The translations under genes were made by a program, and so were the position numbers. Source: Amycolatopsis sp. 195334CR (GTDB lineage: Bacteria; Actinomycetota; Actinomycetes; Mycobacteriales; Pseudonocardiaceae). Taken from it: a stretch of 64,000 nucleotides of DNA. The stretch covers positions 62,001-126,000 of the forward strand of contig NZ_JAFJMJ010000003.1 of assembly GCF_017309385.1 (NCBI RefSeq). Reading direction: 5' to 3'. Below the pieces are notes generated by a model that did not search any database, was not told the origin of the DNA, and was given only the letters and a program-made list of their open reading frames with translations. This document shows, one piece after another, positions 42,058 through 50,674 of the stretch (the first letter of the stretch is position 1; each line of letters begins with the position of its first letter).

Positions 42058-42492
42058 ATGAGCGATCGTGCGCACACACCCCAGCGAGGTGCTGCCGTGG
42101 AGCGAACCGCCACCACCTTGGCCGTGCGAACCGCCCGCCCGGCCGCGGGCGTCGCCGTGGTCAGCGCGGCCGGCGAGATCGACCTCGGCACGCTCACCAC
42201 CTGGGACACCGCACTGGCCGCCGCCCTGCACTCCCCGCCGGAGGTGCTGGTCGCCGACCTGTCCGCGGTCGAGTTCCTCGGCAGCAGCGGCATCGCCACC
42301 CTGGTCATGGTGCAGCAGGAGACCGCCGAACGCGGGGTGGAGTTCCGGGTGGCCGGTGCCACCCGCGCGGTGCGCCGCGCACTGGAAGCCACCGGCGTCG
42401 GCGAGGTGCTACGCCTGTACGAGACGGTCGAACTGGCCGTGCACGGCGGTGCGCTGACTCAGACGAGCACCGGCAGCGACTCGACCCCGTAG
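42058..42492 (+). CDS. STAS-domain anti-sigma-factor antagonist
   Basis: About 144 residues: a basic leader and a STAS domain (about 20-120) with the phospho-acceptor Ser in FLGSSGIATL. Such proteins release sigma factors from anti-sigma kinases when unphosphorylated. The usual Asp before the Ser pair is Gly here. The start is uncertain: ATG 42058 or GTG 42097, the latter with GAGG 7 nt upstream. The 3' end overlaps the convergent P450 gene by 34 bp. Confidence 0.83.
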   Translation: MSDRAHTPQRGAAVERTATTLAVRTARPAAGVAVVSAAGEIDLGTLTTWDTALAAALHSPPEVLVADLSAVEFLGSSGIATLVMVQQETAERGVEFRVAGATRAVRRALEATGVGEVLRLYETVELAVHGGALTQTSTGSDSTP

Positions 42493-43745
42493 ACCACCGA
42501 CACCTTCCGGAACGCCAGCTCCTGCGCCGGGACGGCCAGGCGCAGCTCGGGGAACCGCCGGACCAGCGCCGGGTAGGCCGCGCGCAACTCCATCCTGGCC
42601 AGCTCGGCGCCGATGCAGCGGTGCACGCCGTGCCCGAAGGCCACGTGCGAGGTCGGGCTGCGGAAGGCGTCGAAGTCCTCCAGCGCCGGCCCGAACTGCG
42701 GGTCCCGGTTCGCCGCGCTCAGCGACACCACCACCACGTCGCCCTCGCCGATCCGCACCCCGCCGATCTCCAGGTCCTCCCTGGCGAAGCGCGGGAACGC
42801 GGCCTGCACCACGGTCAGGTGGCGCAGCGCCTCCTCGACGAACCCGTTGATCGCGGCCCCGTCGTCGGCGTCGTCGTGGACGCGCTTGAAGGTCTCCTGG
42901 TCCTGCAGCAGCACCAGCGCGCCGAGTGCCAGCATGCTGGCGGTCGTCTCGAACCCGCCGGTCAGCACGCCGTCGGCGAGCCCGGCCAGTTCCCGGTCGC
43001 CGACCTCGTCGCCGTGTTCCTTGATGATCTGGCCGAGCAGCCCGTCACCGGGGTTCTCCCGCTGCTTGCGGACCACGCCGAGCAGGTACTCCAGCGATTC
43101 CGAGATCGCCCCGAACGAGGCCTCCGCCCCGCTGAACAGGTCGAACCGCGCCACGCTCAGGTGCTGGAACTCGTCGCGGTCCTCGTACGGCACGCCGAGC
43201 AGCTCGCAGATCACCAGCGACGGGATCGGCAGCGCGAACTCCTGCACCAGGTCCACCGGACCGTGCGCCGAGGCGGCCTCGATCGCGTCCAGCCGTTCCT
43301 CGATGATCCTGGCGATACCGGGCTTGAGCCGCGACAGCCGCCGCATGGTGAATTCGGGGGTGAGCAGCTTGCGCAGCCGCGTGTGCACCGGCGGGTCGGC
43401 GAACCCGAGCCCGCCGGGGTTGGCTTCGGCGCTCGCGCCCGCCTCCCCGACCAGGTTGTTGAAGTCGTTGCTGAACCGGGTGGCATCGGCGAGCACCGCC
43501 TTGGCCTCCTCGTGCCCGGAGACCAGCCACACGTTCACCCCGAACGGGATGTCCAGCTTGCTGATCGGCTCGCGTTCGCGCAGCCGGGCCAGCTCCGGCA
43601 CCGGGTCGAGCCCGTTGCGCCGCAGCGGCATCAGTGCCGAATCCGGGAACATGCCCAGCTTCGACAGGTCGAATCCCTTTTTGCGCACCCTGCTGAGATA
43701 CCGGCGTGCCAGCCAGGCACTCACTCGCGTCCGAAGCTGCCCCAC
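42459..43745 (-). CDS. cytochrome P450 (second)
   Basis: A 428-residue P450 with I-helix LTGGFETTASML, ExxR in VEEALRHLT and heme loop FGHGVHRCIGAELAR. It is of the CYP105/107-like size class. The GTG at 43745 gives a sensible basic N-terminal helix (VGQLRTRVSAWLARRYLS); a GTG at 43811 would add an unlikely leader. It lies near the PAS-LuxR gene and may tailor the cluster product, though distance from the core makes that uncertain. Confidence 0.86.
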   Translation of the reverse strand: MGQLRTRVSAWLARRYLSRVRKKGFDLSKLGMFPDSALMPLRRNGLDPVPELARLREREPISKLDIPFGVNVWLVSGHEEAKAVLADATRFSNDFNNLVGEAGASAEANPGGLGFADPPVHTRLRKLLTPEFTMRRLSRLKPGIARIIEERLDAIEAASAHGPVDLVQEFALPIPSLVICELLGVPYEDRDEFQHLSVARFDLFSGAEASFGAISESLEYLLGVVRKQRENPGDGLLGQIIKEHGDEVGDRELAGLADGVLTGGFETTASMLALGALVLLQDQETFKRVHDDADDGAAINGFVEEALRHLTVVQAAFPRFAREDLEIGGVRIGEGDVVVVSLSAANRDPQFGPALEDFDAFRSPTSHVAFGHGVHRCIGAELARMELRAAYPALVRRFPELRLAVPAQELAFRKVSVVYGVESLPVLV

Positions 43746-43912
43746 CCGGCCGACGGTACCCCTGACTCCGGCAAACCGCCCACACCCCCCGGGGTCTGTG
43801 CGGCAACCCACAAGCTCCCGGTTACCTGATCGTTAGCGGCCGGAAAGGTCGTCCCCCGGACGTGGGAGGAGGCCACGACCCACCGGGTCGCGGCCTCCGG
43901 TCCGGGACAGCC

Positions 43913-44605
43913 CTACTTGACGAAGTCGTCGACCACCTTGGGCGGCCAGATGCCGACGTTGAGCACGCCCATCGAGTACGCGCGCGAGACCAGCGCGGCG
44001 CGGTTGGGCACCTTCAGCTTCCGGAGCAGGCCGCTGACGTGGTACTCCACGCCCTGCCTGCTCAGGTACAGCCGCGAAGCCAGCGGAATGGTGGAGAACC
44101 CGGCCGCGATGCCCTCCAGGATCCGGGCGTCCATTTCGGACAGGATCTTCTTGCGGTTGGTCACCACACCGGCGTCGGCGACGCCCTGCGCCGGCCGCAT
44201 CATCACCAGGATGGTGGTGGACCCACCGACCTCGGCCGCCCCGCCGCGCACCGCCACCCCGGTCAGCGTCGCCGGGAAGGCCACCCCGCCCGCGCGCACC
44301 AGCACCACGTGCGCGGCGAAGCGGTGGCGCTTGCCCTCGACCAGCCCGGCGAACTGCCGCCGCAGCGCCTGCTGCATGCTCGGGTGCACCAGCTCGGTGA
44401 ACCCCCGGCCGCACACGTCCGCCGAAGCCATTCCGAACTGGCGGAAGAACTCCTGGTTCGCCTGCTGGATCCGCAGCGCGGAGTCCAGGCACACCATCAG
44501 CCCGGACTTCTCGGCGTGCGCCTGGGCCTCGGTGTCCACGGTCAGTTCGTGCTCCAGACCGCGGACCGGTGCCCGGCCGGCTTCCGCGAGTGCTGCACTC
44601 GTCAT
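43913..44605 (-). CDS. PAS-LuxR transcriptional regulator (PimM-like)
   Basis: A 230-residue protein with one PAS fold (about 30-140, GLMVCLDSALRIQQANQEFF) and a C-terminal LuxR helix-turn-helix (about 155-215, LEGIAAGFSTIPLASRLYLS). PAS-LuxR proteins such as PimM activate antibiotic clusters. ATG at 44605. The upstream 529 bp lack genes and carry a dyad at 44660-44687 that could be an autoregulatory site. Here it accompanies a P450 and three LALs. Confidence 0.87.
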   Translation of the reverse strand: MTSAALAEAGRAPVRGLEHELTVDTEAQAHAEKSGLMVCLDSALRIQQANQEFFRQFGMASADVCGRGFTELVHPSMQQALRRQFAGLVEGKRHRFAAHVVLVRAGGVAFPATLTGVAVRGGAAEVGGSTTILVMMRPAQGVADAGVVTNRKKILSEMDARILEGIAAGFSTIPLASRLYLSRQGVEYHVSGLLRKLKVPNRAALVSRAYSMGVLNVGIWPPKVVDDFVK

Positions 44606-45134
44606 GGTGACTGCCCATCCCTTCGCTCGTCAAAGAACCGACGCCGCCGATCGCCATTTCGAAACGGTGTTCAAAAACAGTGTTTCGATCGCTGGCACCC
44701 GAGTCCGGCGGCGAGTTCCCGCCCCGCGTTTCTTAGAGCGCTCTACGCCGTCAAGTCGTATTGAAAACTATCCACCGAAAGAGCGGGGCGTCAATGAAGG
44801 CGGTAACTGGTGGAGAAGCCTGTGGGAACTTGTCGAAGTAGTACGGGGCGACACCGGCGGTGCCGGTGGTTCGGTACGGTCGGTCCGCCCGAACCCCGCT
44901 CCCACCGGCGCGAATCCGGCCGTTCACCTGGGCTGTCCCGGGTCGACCGAACCGTACCACCGACACCGTCGGTACCGACACCGAACCATGCGGGCGGTGG
45001 ACCGAGGGAATAGCGACAGCGGTGGAATCACGCTTGGAACGGGCTGATTGCCATTAAGTTTACCGGCGGGAAACGCGAGAACTTCCCTAGCTGGTAAGTG
45101 AGCTGCGGCACCAGGCGGGCACTGGAATTATTCG
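44606..45134. other. 529-bp gene-free region of lower GC upstream of the PAS-LuxR gene
   Basis: No convincing reading frame is found in either strand. It holds the PAS-LuxR promoter, a 28-bp dyad at 44660-44687, a perfect 12-bp palindrome TAGAGCGCTCTA at 44734-44745 and a run of CGGT-rich repeats near 44858-44892. The right end is the 3' flank of the LAL operon. Confidence 0.6.
44660..44687. promoter_or_regulatory. dyad upstream of the PAS-LuxR gene
   Basis: Arms CGAAACGGTGTT and AACAGTGTTTCG (10 of 12 positions complementary) flank a 4-nt AT-rich centre, 55 bp upstream of the start codon. A protein-binding site is likely; the regulator is unknown. Confidence 0.5.
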
Positions 45135-47951
45135 TCAACCCGCGTCGGGTGCGGCGGCCGAGATCGCCTCGGCCAGCCCGGCCCGCCCGGCCACGCCGAG
45201 CTTGCGGTAGGAATTCGTCAGGTGCTTTTCCACCGCGCGCGAGGAGACCCCGAGCCGCTCGGCGATCTCGGCGTTGGTCAGCCCGGTCCCGGCCAGTTCG
45301 GCCACCCGGCGCTCGGTCCGGGTCAGCGACACCTTCGGCGGCGGGGCGGCCGCCTTGCCCGCCGACCCCGGCCGGGCGCGTTCCACCAGCCAGTTCGCCC
45401 CGCAGGCGGTGGCCAGTTCGGCGCCCTCGCGCAACGCGGCGGCGGCCTCGGGAGTGTCCCCCAGCCGACGGCCGAGCAGGATCAGCGCCCGCGCCAGTTC
45501 CAGGTCGTTGGCCGAGCCGCGCAGCGTGCCGACCGCGTCCCGCAGCAGGTCCAGCCCTCGGTCACCGCCGTGCAGCCAGCCCTGCAACCGCAGCGCCCGC
45601 CCGATCGCCGAGGCCGCGCCCCACGATTCGGCCCAGGCGTGCTCCTCCTCGGCCAGCGCCAGCGCCGACGGGCCGTCGCCGAGCCGCTGGTGCAGGCTGA
45701 TCGCCCACGGCCGCCACGGGTACAGCGAGGAATTGCGCCAGCCCGACGCCTCCAGCAGCCTGCCCACGGTGAGCAGCCCGTCCAGCGCGCTGACCCACTG
45801 GCCCTGGTGGGCGTCCACCGCCGACTCCAGGATCTGCGCCACCGCGGTCAGGCTCAGGCTCTCCCCGCGCCGCCTGCCCACCCCGCTGACGATCCGCTTG
45901 CTCAGCTCGATGTCACGCAGTTCCAGCGCCACCGCGGCGAGCGAGACCATGGCGCACGCGCTGACCTCGTGCCAGTCGGCGTCGACCAGCTGCATCGCGC
46001 GCTCGGCCTGCTCGCGCGCGGCGGGCAGCCTGCCGCGCGCGGTCAGCACGAGCGAATGCTCCACGTGCACCAGCGCGTCGGCCACGGTCACCTGCTGGCG
46101 GCGTGCCTGCCGCTCGATGGAGAGCCAGGAACTGATGCCCTGCACCGAATCCGCCGCGATCAGGGTGAGCACCAGCAGCGGCAGCGCGGTGTGCACGTGC
46201 GAGGGGGTGGCCGGTTCGCGCTCCAGGATGCGGTTCGCCAGCGAGGCCAGTTCGGCGGCGGGGCGCCGCGAGCTGATCGTGGCGGCGTGCAGCAGCACGA
46301 CGATCAGCTCGCGTTCGGCCCCCGAGCGCATCGGCGGGCTGTCACCGAGGCCGCGCAGCCGTTCGCTGGCCGAGGCCAGCTCCGCCGGGTCCTCGTGCCC
46401 GGCGTGGCGCAGGCGGGCTTCCAGGCGCAGCGCGATCTCCCGTGCCGAACCGTCCAAAGTGTCCGCACTGCCGAGGTCGCCGGCCACCTGCCCGATCAGG
46501 TCGATCATCGACGCCGGTGGCGCGCCGAGCACGGTCGGCGCGATGCGCAGCACGGCCGCGGCGCGGTCGCGCGGGGTGGTCAGCAGCGGCACCGCCTGGG
46601 ACACGTGGCGTTCGCAGGCGGCCGGGTCGAACCCGCGTTCGGCGGTGGCCAGGTCGATCAGCAGCCGCGCGCGGTCCTCGCCCTCGGTGGAGCTGTCCAG
46701 CAGCGCGCGCCGCAGGTAGCGGGCGGCGGTGTCCGGCGCGCCCCGGCGCAGCGCGGTGTCGGCGGCGGCCCGCAGCACCACCACCGACCACGGCTGCCGC
46801 GACACGGTCACCGCCATCAGCTGCGCGGCCACCTGCTCGGCCGGCGCGCCGAACCGGTAGAGCAGGGCGGCGGCCGAATCGTGCAGCCGTTCGCGCTCGA
46901 CCACGGTCATCGAGGCCTCGACCGCGTCCTGCACCACGCGGTGGAAGAAGCGCGGTTCCTGCTCGGTGGCCAGCAGGCCGAGCTGGTGCAGCGAGCGCAG
47001 CGCGCCGGCGAAGCCGATCGCGTCGAGCCCGGCCAGCCGCGCGATCAGCTCGGGATCGCCCTGTTCGCCGAAGGTGGCGATGGCCGCGGCCAGGTCCCGC
47101 ACCGGCCGCGGCTGGTTGCGCAGCCCGCTTTCCACGCGCTCGCGCAGTTTCGACGGCCGCTGCGTGCGCAGTTGCGGTGCCTGCGCGGCTTCCGGGCGGC
47201 AGCCGGTGGCGACCAGGCTGAACAGCACGGAGTTCAGGAACAGCGGATTGCCGGCGGAGGCCTCGTGGCAGGCGCTGGCGAACTCGTCGTCGCCCTCCTC
47301 GCCGAAGTGCCCGAGGATGACTTCCCTGGTGGCCTCGAAGGAAAGCGGCGCCGGGGTGAGCACGCGGGTGGCCGCGTCGGCCACTTCGCGCACCAGCGCG
47401 TGCTGCGCGCGCGGATCCCCGTCGCGCAGCGTGCAGACCACCACCACCCGCAGCCCCGGCAACCGGCGCGCGAGGTAGGCGAACCAGCGCAGCGACGGCA
47501 CGTCCGCCCACTGGAGGTCGTCGACCAGCAGCAACAGCGGGGTTTCCTCGCCGACGTTGGCCAGCAGCGTGCACAACCCGTGCAGCACGGCCTCGGACTG
47601 GGCCACGTCACGGGATTCGGCGGCGGGCACGGCGTCGTCGGCGAAGACCAGCTTGGCGAACCCGGCGCGCTCCTGCAGCCAGTGCTCGTGGGTCTCCTCC
47701 GGCGTGCCCGCCAGCAGGCTGTCGAACAACTGCCGGACCACGCCGAAGGCGAAGTCCTGTTCCATCGGCGCCGCGTGCGCGCGCAGCACGCGGACCGCCT
47801 CGGTGCCGGTCACCCCGGGAAGCCGCTGCAGCAGCGCGGATCGGCCGATGCCCAGCGGGCCGCGCAGCAGGATCAGCGCGGACTCGCCCGCCGTCGCCGC
47901 GCGCAGCGCCTTGGCCACCAGCGCGAGTTCGGCGTCCCGCTCGAGCAACAT
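45135..47951 (-). CDS. LAL-family LuxR regulator with altered Walker A (third in operon)
   Basis: A 938-residue large LuxR regulator: an N-terminal AAA-like ATPase with GPLGIGRSALL in place of GxxGxGKS (Lys to Arg), Walker B LLLLVDDLQWAD, a TPR-like middle and the C-terminal LuxR domain (SLTRTERRVAEL...SSRAVEKHLTNSYRKLG). LALs control many macrolide and polyketide clusters. The Lys substitution should weaken ATP binding or hydrolysis. ATG at 47951 is 5 bp after the second LAL stop, so the three form one operon. Confidence 0.87.
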   Translation of the reverse strand: MLLERDAELALVAKALRAATAGESALILLRGPLGIGRSALLQRLPGVTGTEAVRVLRAHAAPMEQDFAFGVVRQLFDSLLAGTPEETHEHWLQERAGFAKLVFADDAVPAAESRDVAQSEAVLHGLCTLLANVGEETPLLLLVDDLQWADVPSLRWFAYLARRLPGLRVVVVCTLRDGDPRAQHALVREVADAATRVLTPAPLSFEATREVILGHFGEEGDDEFASACHEASAGNPLFLNSVLFSLVATGCRPEAAQAPQLRTQRPSKLRERVESGLRNQPRPVRDLAAAIATFGEQGDPELIARLAGLDAIGFAGALRSLHQLGLLATEQEPRFFHRVVQDAVEASMTVVERERLHDSAAALLYRFGAPAEQVAAQLMAVTVSRQPWSVVVLRAAADTALRRGAPDTAARYLRRALLDSSTEGEDRARLLIDLATAERGFDPAACERHVSQAVPLLTTPRDRAAAVLRIAPTVLGAPPASMIDLIGQVAGDLGSADTLDGSAREIALRLEARLRHAGHEDPAELASASERLRGLGDSPPMRSGAERELIVVLLHAATISSRRPAAELASLANRILEREPATPSHVHTALPLLVLTLIAADSVQGISSWLSIERQARRQQVTVADALVHVEHSLVLTARGRLPAAREQAERAMQLVDADWHEVSACAMVSLAAVALELRDIELSKRIVSGVGRRRGESLSLTAVAQILESAVDAHQGQWVSALDGLLTVGRLLEASGWRNSSLYPWRPWAISLHQRLGDGPSALALAEEEHAWAESWGAASAIGRALRLQGWLHGGDRGLDLLRDAVGTLRGSANDLELARALILLGRRLGDTPEAAAALREGAELATACGANWLVERARPGSAGKAAAPPPKVSLTRTERRVAELAGTGLTNAEIAERLGVSSRAVEKHLTNSYRKLGVAGRAGLAEAISAAAPDAG

Positions 47952-47956
47952 CGGTT

Positions 47957-50674
47957 TCAGAATCCCTCCATCGACCGGACCAGCGCGCCGAGCTCCTCCC
48001 GCCCGCTGATGCCCAGCTTGCGGTAGACGCAGCTCAGCCGCCGCTCCACGGTCCGCTTGGTGACCGAGAGGGACTCGGCGATCTCACCGTTGACCCGACC
48101 GCGGGCGACCATGACGGCGACCTTACGCTCCGGTTCGGACAGCGAGGTCCAGATCGGCGAAACCGGTGCGGGCGGGCCGCTGCCCGCGCGCTCGCTCAGC
48201 TCCCGCAGGCGCGTGGTGAGCCAGTGCGACCGGTGGATGGTGGCCAGTGCGGAGGCCTCGGCCAGCAGCGGCGGCACCTCGGCCGGATCGCCGTCGTCCA
48301 GTTCGGCGGCGGCGACCTCCAGCAGGGCCAGCGTGTAGACCGGGCTCAGCCGGAACCCCCGCAGCACGCGCAGCGCCTCGCGGGCCCGGCCGATCCGGTG
48401 TTCGCCGGACAGCCGGGAAAAGCCCATCTCCGCCCAGCCCAGCGCGCTCGGCGCGCCCCACTTCTCGGCGAGCGTCCACTCCTCCAGGCTCAGCTGCTGT
48501 GCTTCCTTGACCTGGCCCAGCGCGGCGGCCGCGCCGGCCGCGACCGAGCGCCACGGCAGCAGCCCCGGGTTGACGATGTGCTGGCGCAGCAACCGCCTGC
48601 CGCACTCGCGGAACATGTCCAGCGCGTCCACCGGCCTGCCCTCGGCCAGCGACAGCAGGCCCCTGGCGAACATGAAGTAGGCGGAGAAGGCGCCCTCGGC
48701 CGGGCGCGCCCGGCCGAGTAGTTCCCTGGCCCGGTCCAGCCGTCCATATTGGACGTGAATGCAGATCTGCAGCGAGATCGGGTAGGAGGCCACGTTCGGG
48801 TGCCAGCCGCTCAGCGGCAGCGCGCGCTCGGCGGCGGCCAGGTCCCGTTCGGCCACGTCGTTGCGCCCGATGCGCATGCTCAGCTCGGCGCGCGCGGCGA
48901 GCACCCGCGCCGTGCCCGCGCGCAGGTGCTCGCGCTGCACGTCGGCGAGCAGCGCGTTCAGCTGGACCTCCGCCTCTTCCAGGTCGTCGGTGAGGATCAG
49001 CGCGCGGCAGGCGGACAGCCTCGGCATCACCAGCAGCGGGCGCGAATCCTCCCGGCGCAGCGCCCGCCGGGCGAGCACCCTGGTGGCCTGCAGGTCGTTC
49101 GCCGACGCGGCCAGCTGCCACGCCCGCGCCCCGGCCTGCGCGGTGTCCAGCGGGTGGTCCGGCAGCGAGGGCATCTCCGGCACCATCGGCTCGCCGTCGT
49201 CCTGACGGGTCTGCTCGGACATCCAGTACAGCGCCAGCATCCCGTCCTTTTCGGACTCGTGCTCGGCGAGCACCGCCTCGGCGGAGACCCGGCGCGCCCA
49301 GTGGCTGTCGCCCCGGCTGAGCTTGGCGTCGACCGCGCGCAACCGCAGCGCGGCGAACTCGCGGCCCGGCGTGGCGGCGAGTTCGCTCAGCCGCCGGTCG
49401 CTGGCCACCGGCATCCGGCCCACCTGCACCGAGGCGAGTTCGAAGCTCAGCCGCGCCCGGGCCAGTGGTTCCAGCGGCTCGTCGAGTGCGCGGTTGAGGT
49501 ACGCGATCGCCTGGCCGTCCTCGCCGTCCCGCAACGCCGAGACGAAGCTCCGGCGCAGCAGGTGCACCACCCAGTTGGTGCCGATCGGCCCGGCCCACAA
49601 CAGGATCCGCGCCACGTCGGCGTCGCGCACGTCGGCCCGGTAGGCGAGTTCGGCGGCCCGCGCGTGCAGGTCGGCGCGCTCGGCACCGGGCATGCTCTCC
49701 AGCACCCTGGCCGCCACCACCGGGGCGCGCACGCGCAACCGCTCCCCCGCCTCGACGGTGAGCCCGCTGGAGGCGATGATCGACCGGATCCGCGACTCGT
49801 GCAGGCCGGGTTCCCCGGCCAGCCGGCAGACCAGCGGGAAGTCCAGCACCGCACCGCAGACCGCGACCGCGCGCAGCACCGAGATGGCCTCTTCGGACAG
49901 TCCATCCAGGACACGGGTGGCGTAGTCGCCCAAGGCCGACTCGCCGATCGCCCGCAACCGCGGCACCCCGGCGGCCACCGGCGTGCCACCCCGGCAGCGG
50001 AACTCACCGAGTACTTCCTTGAGCAGCAAAGGGTTCCCGCCGGTGGCAGCCAGCGCGGCGGCGCAGAACTCGTCGTCTCCCCGGGTACCGCAGACCAGTT
50101 CGACCGCGTCCGCCACTCCGGCCGCGCTCAGCGGCGCGAGCAGCATCTCGGTGACGTTGACCTGGCTGTTCCCGGCCAGCCCGGACACCGAACCGCAGTC
50201 CCCGCAGGTCCCGCCGGTGCTGGCGAGCATGGCGATCCGGGTGCCCGGCAGCCGCCGCACCAGTGCCTGCAACCACGCCGAGGACTCGGGGTCGAGCCAC
50301 TGCCCGTCCTCGACGATCACCATGGTCGGCCGGGTGCGCGCGGCCCGCAGCAGTTCGGGCAGGCCCGGCAGCTGGTCCGGCCCGGCCAGCAGGTCGCGCA
50401 CCCCGGGCACGAGCGGGGTGAGCAGCTGGGCCAGCACGCCGTAGCGCAGGGTGTGCTCGGCCGGCGCCGCCCGCGCCCACAGCACCCGCACGCCCTGACC
50501 GGAGGCCAGCCGCGCGATCCACCGCAGCAGGTCGAGCTGGCCGAGCCCGGGCGCCCCGGAAATCGTGACCACGGAAGGAGTTCCGCGGTCGAGCGCGCCG
50601 AGCACCGCGGTCAGCGCGTTCCGCTCGGCGTCGCGTTCGAGGCCGAACAGGTCGGCGTGGCGGTCTCCGCTCAC
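47957..50674 (-). CDS. LAL-family LuxR regulator with Gln in Walker A (second in operon)
   Basis: A 905-residue relative of its neighbours. The P-loop reads GAPGLGQLDLL: the essential Lys is Gln and the following Ser/Thr is Leu, so nucleotide binding is doubtful. Walker B is TMVIVEDGQWLD. TPR-like repeats follow, and the C-terminal LuxR domain (SLSEPERKVAVM...TKRTVERRLSCVYRKLG) is intact. GTG at 50674 overlaps the stop of the first LAL by GTGA. It may work only as a heteromer with the intact first LAL; this is inference. Confidence 0.87.
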   Translation of the reverse strand: MSGDRHADLFGLERDAERNALTAVLGALDRGTPSVVTISGAPGLGQLDLLRWIARLASGQGVRVLWARAAPAEHTLRYGVLAQLLTPLVPGVRDLLAGPDQLPGLPELLRAARTRPTMVIVEDGQWLDPESSAWLQALVRRLPGTRIAMLASTGGTCGDCGSVSGLAGNSQVNVTEMLLAPLSAAGVADAVELVCGTRGDDEFCAAALAATGGNPLLLKEVLGEFRCRGGTPVAAGVPRLRAIGESALGDYATRVLDGLSEEAISVLRAVAVCGAVLDFPLVCRLAGEPGLHESRIRSIIASSGLTVEAGERLRVRAPVVAARVLESMPGAERADLHARAAELAYRADVRDADVARILLWAGPIGTNWVVHLLRRSFVSALRDGEDGQAIAYLNRALDEPLEPLARARLSFELASVQVGRMPVASDRRLSELAATPGREFAALRLRAVDAKLSRGDSHWARRVSAEAVLAEHESEKDGMLALYWMSEQTRQDDGEPMVPEMPSLPDHPLDTAQAGARAWQLAASANDLQATRVLARRALRREDSRPLLVMPRLSACRALILTDDLEEAEVQLNALLADVQREHLRAGTARVLAARAELSMRIGRNDVAERDLAAAERALPLSGWHPNVASYPISLQICIHVQYGRLDRARELLGRARPAEGAFSAYFMFARGLLSLAEGRPVDALDMFRECGRRLLRQHIVNPGLLPWRSVAAGAAAALGQVKEAQQLSLEEWTLAEKWGAPSALGWAEMGFSRLSGEHRIGRAREALRVLRGFRLSPVYTLALLEVAAAELDDGDPAEVPPLLAEASALATIHRSHWLTTRLRELSERAGSGPPAPVSPIWTSLSEPERKVAVMVARGRVNGEIAESLSVTKRTVERRLSCVYRKLGISGREELGALVRSMEGF

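Noticed and set aside
45078..45092. PimM-type PAS-LuxR binding site (CTAGGGA half, read on the minus strand).
   Set aside because: Only one half matches the known consensus and it lies about 475 bp from the PAS-LuxR start.
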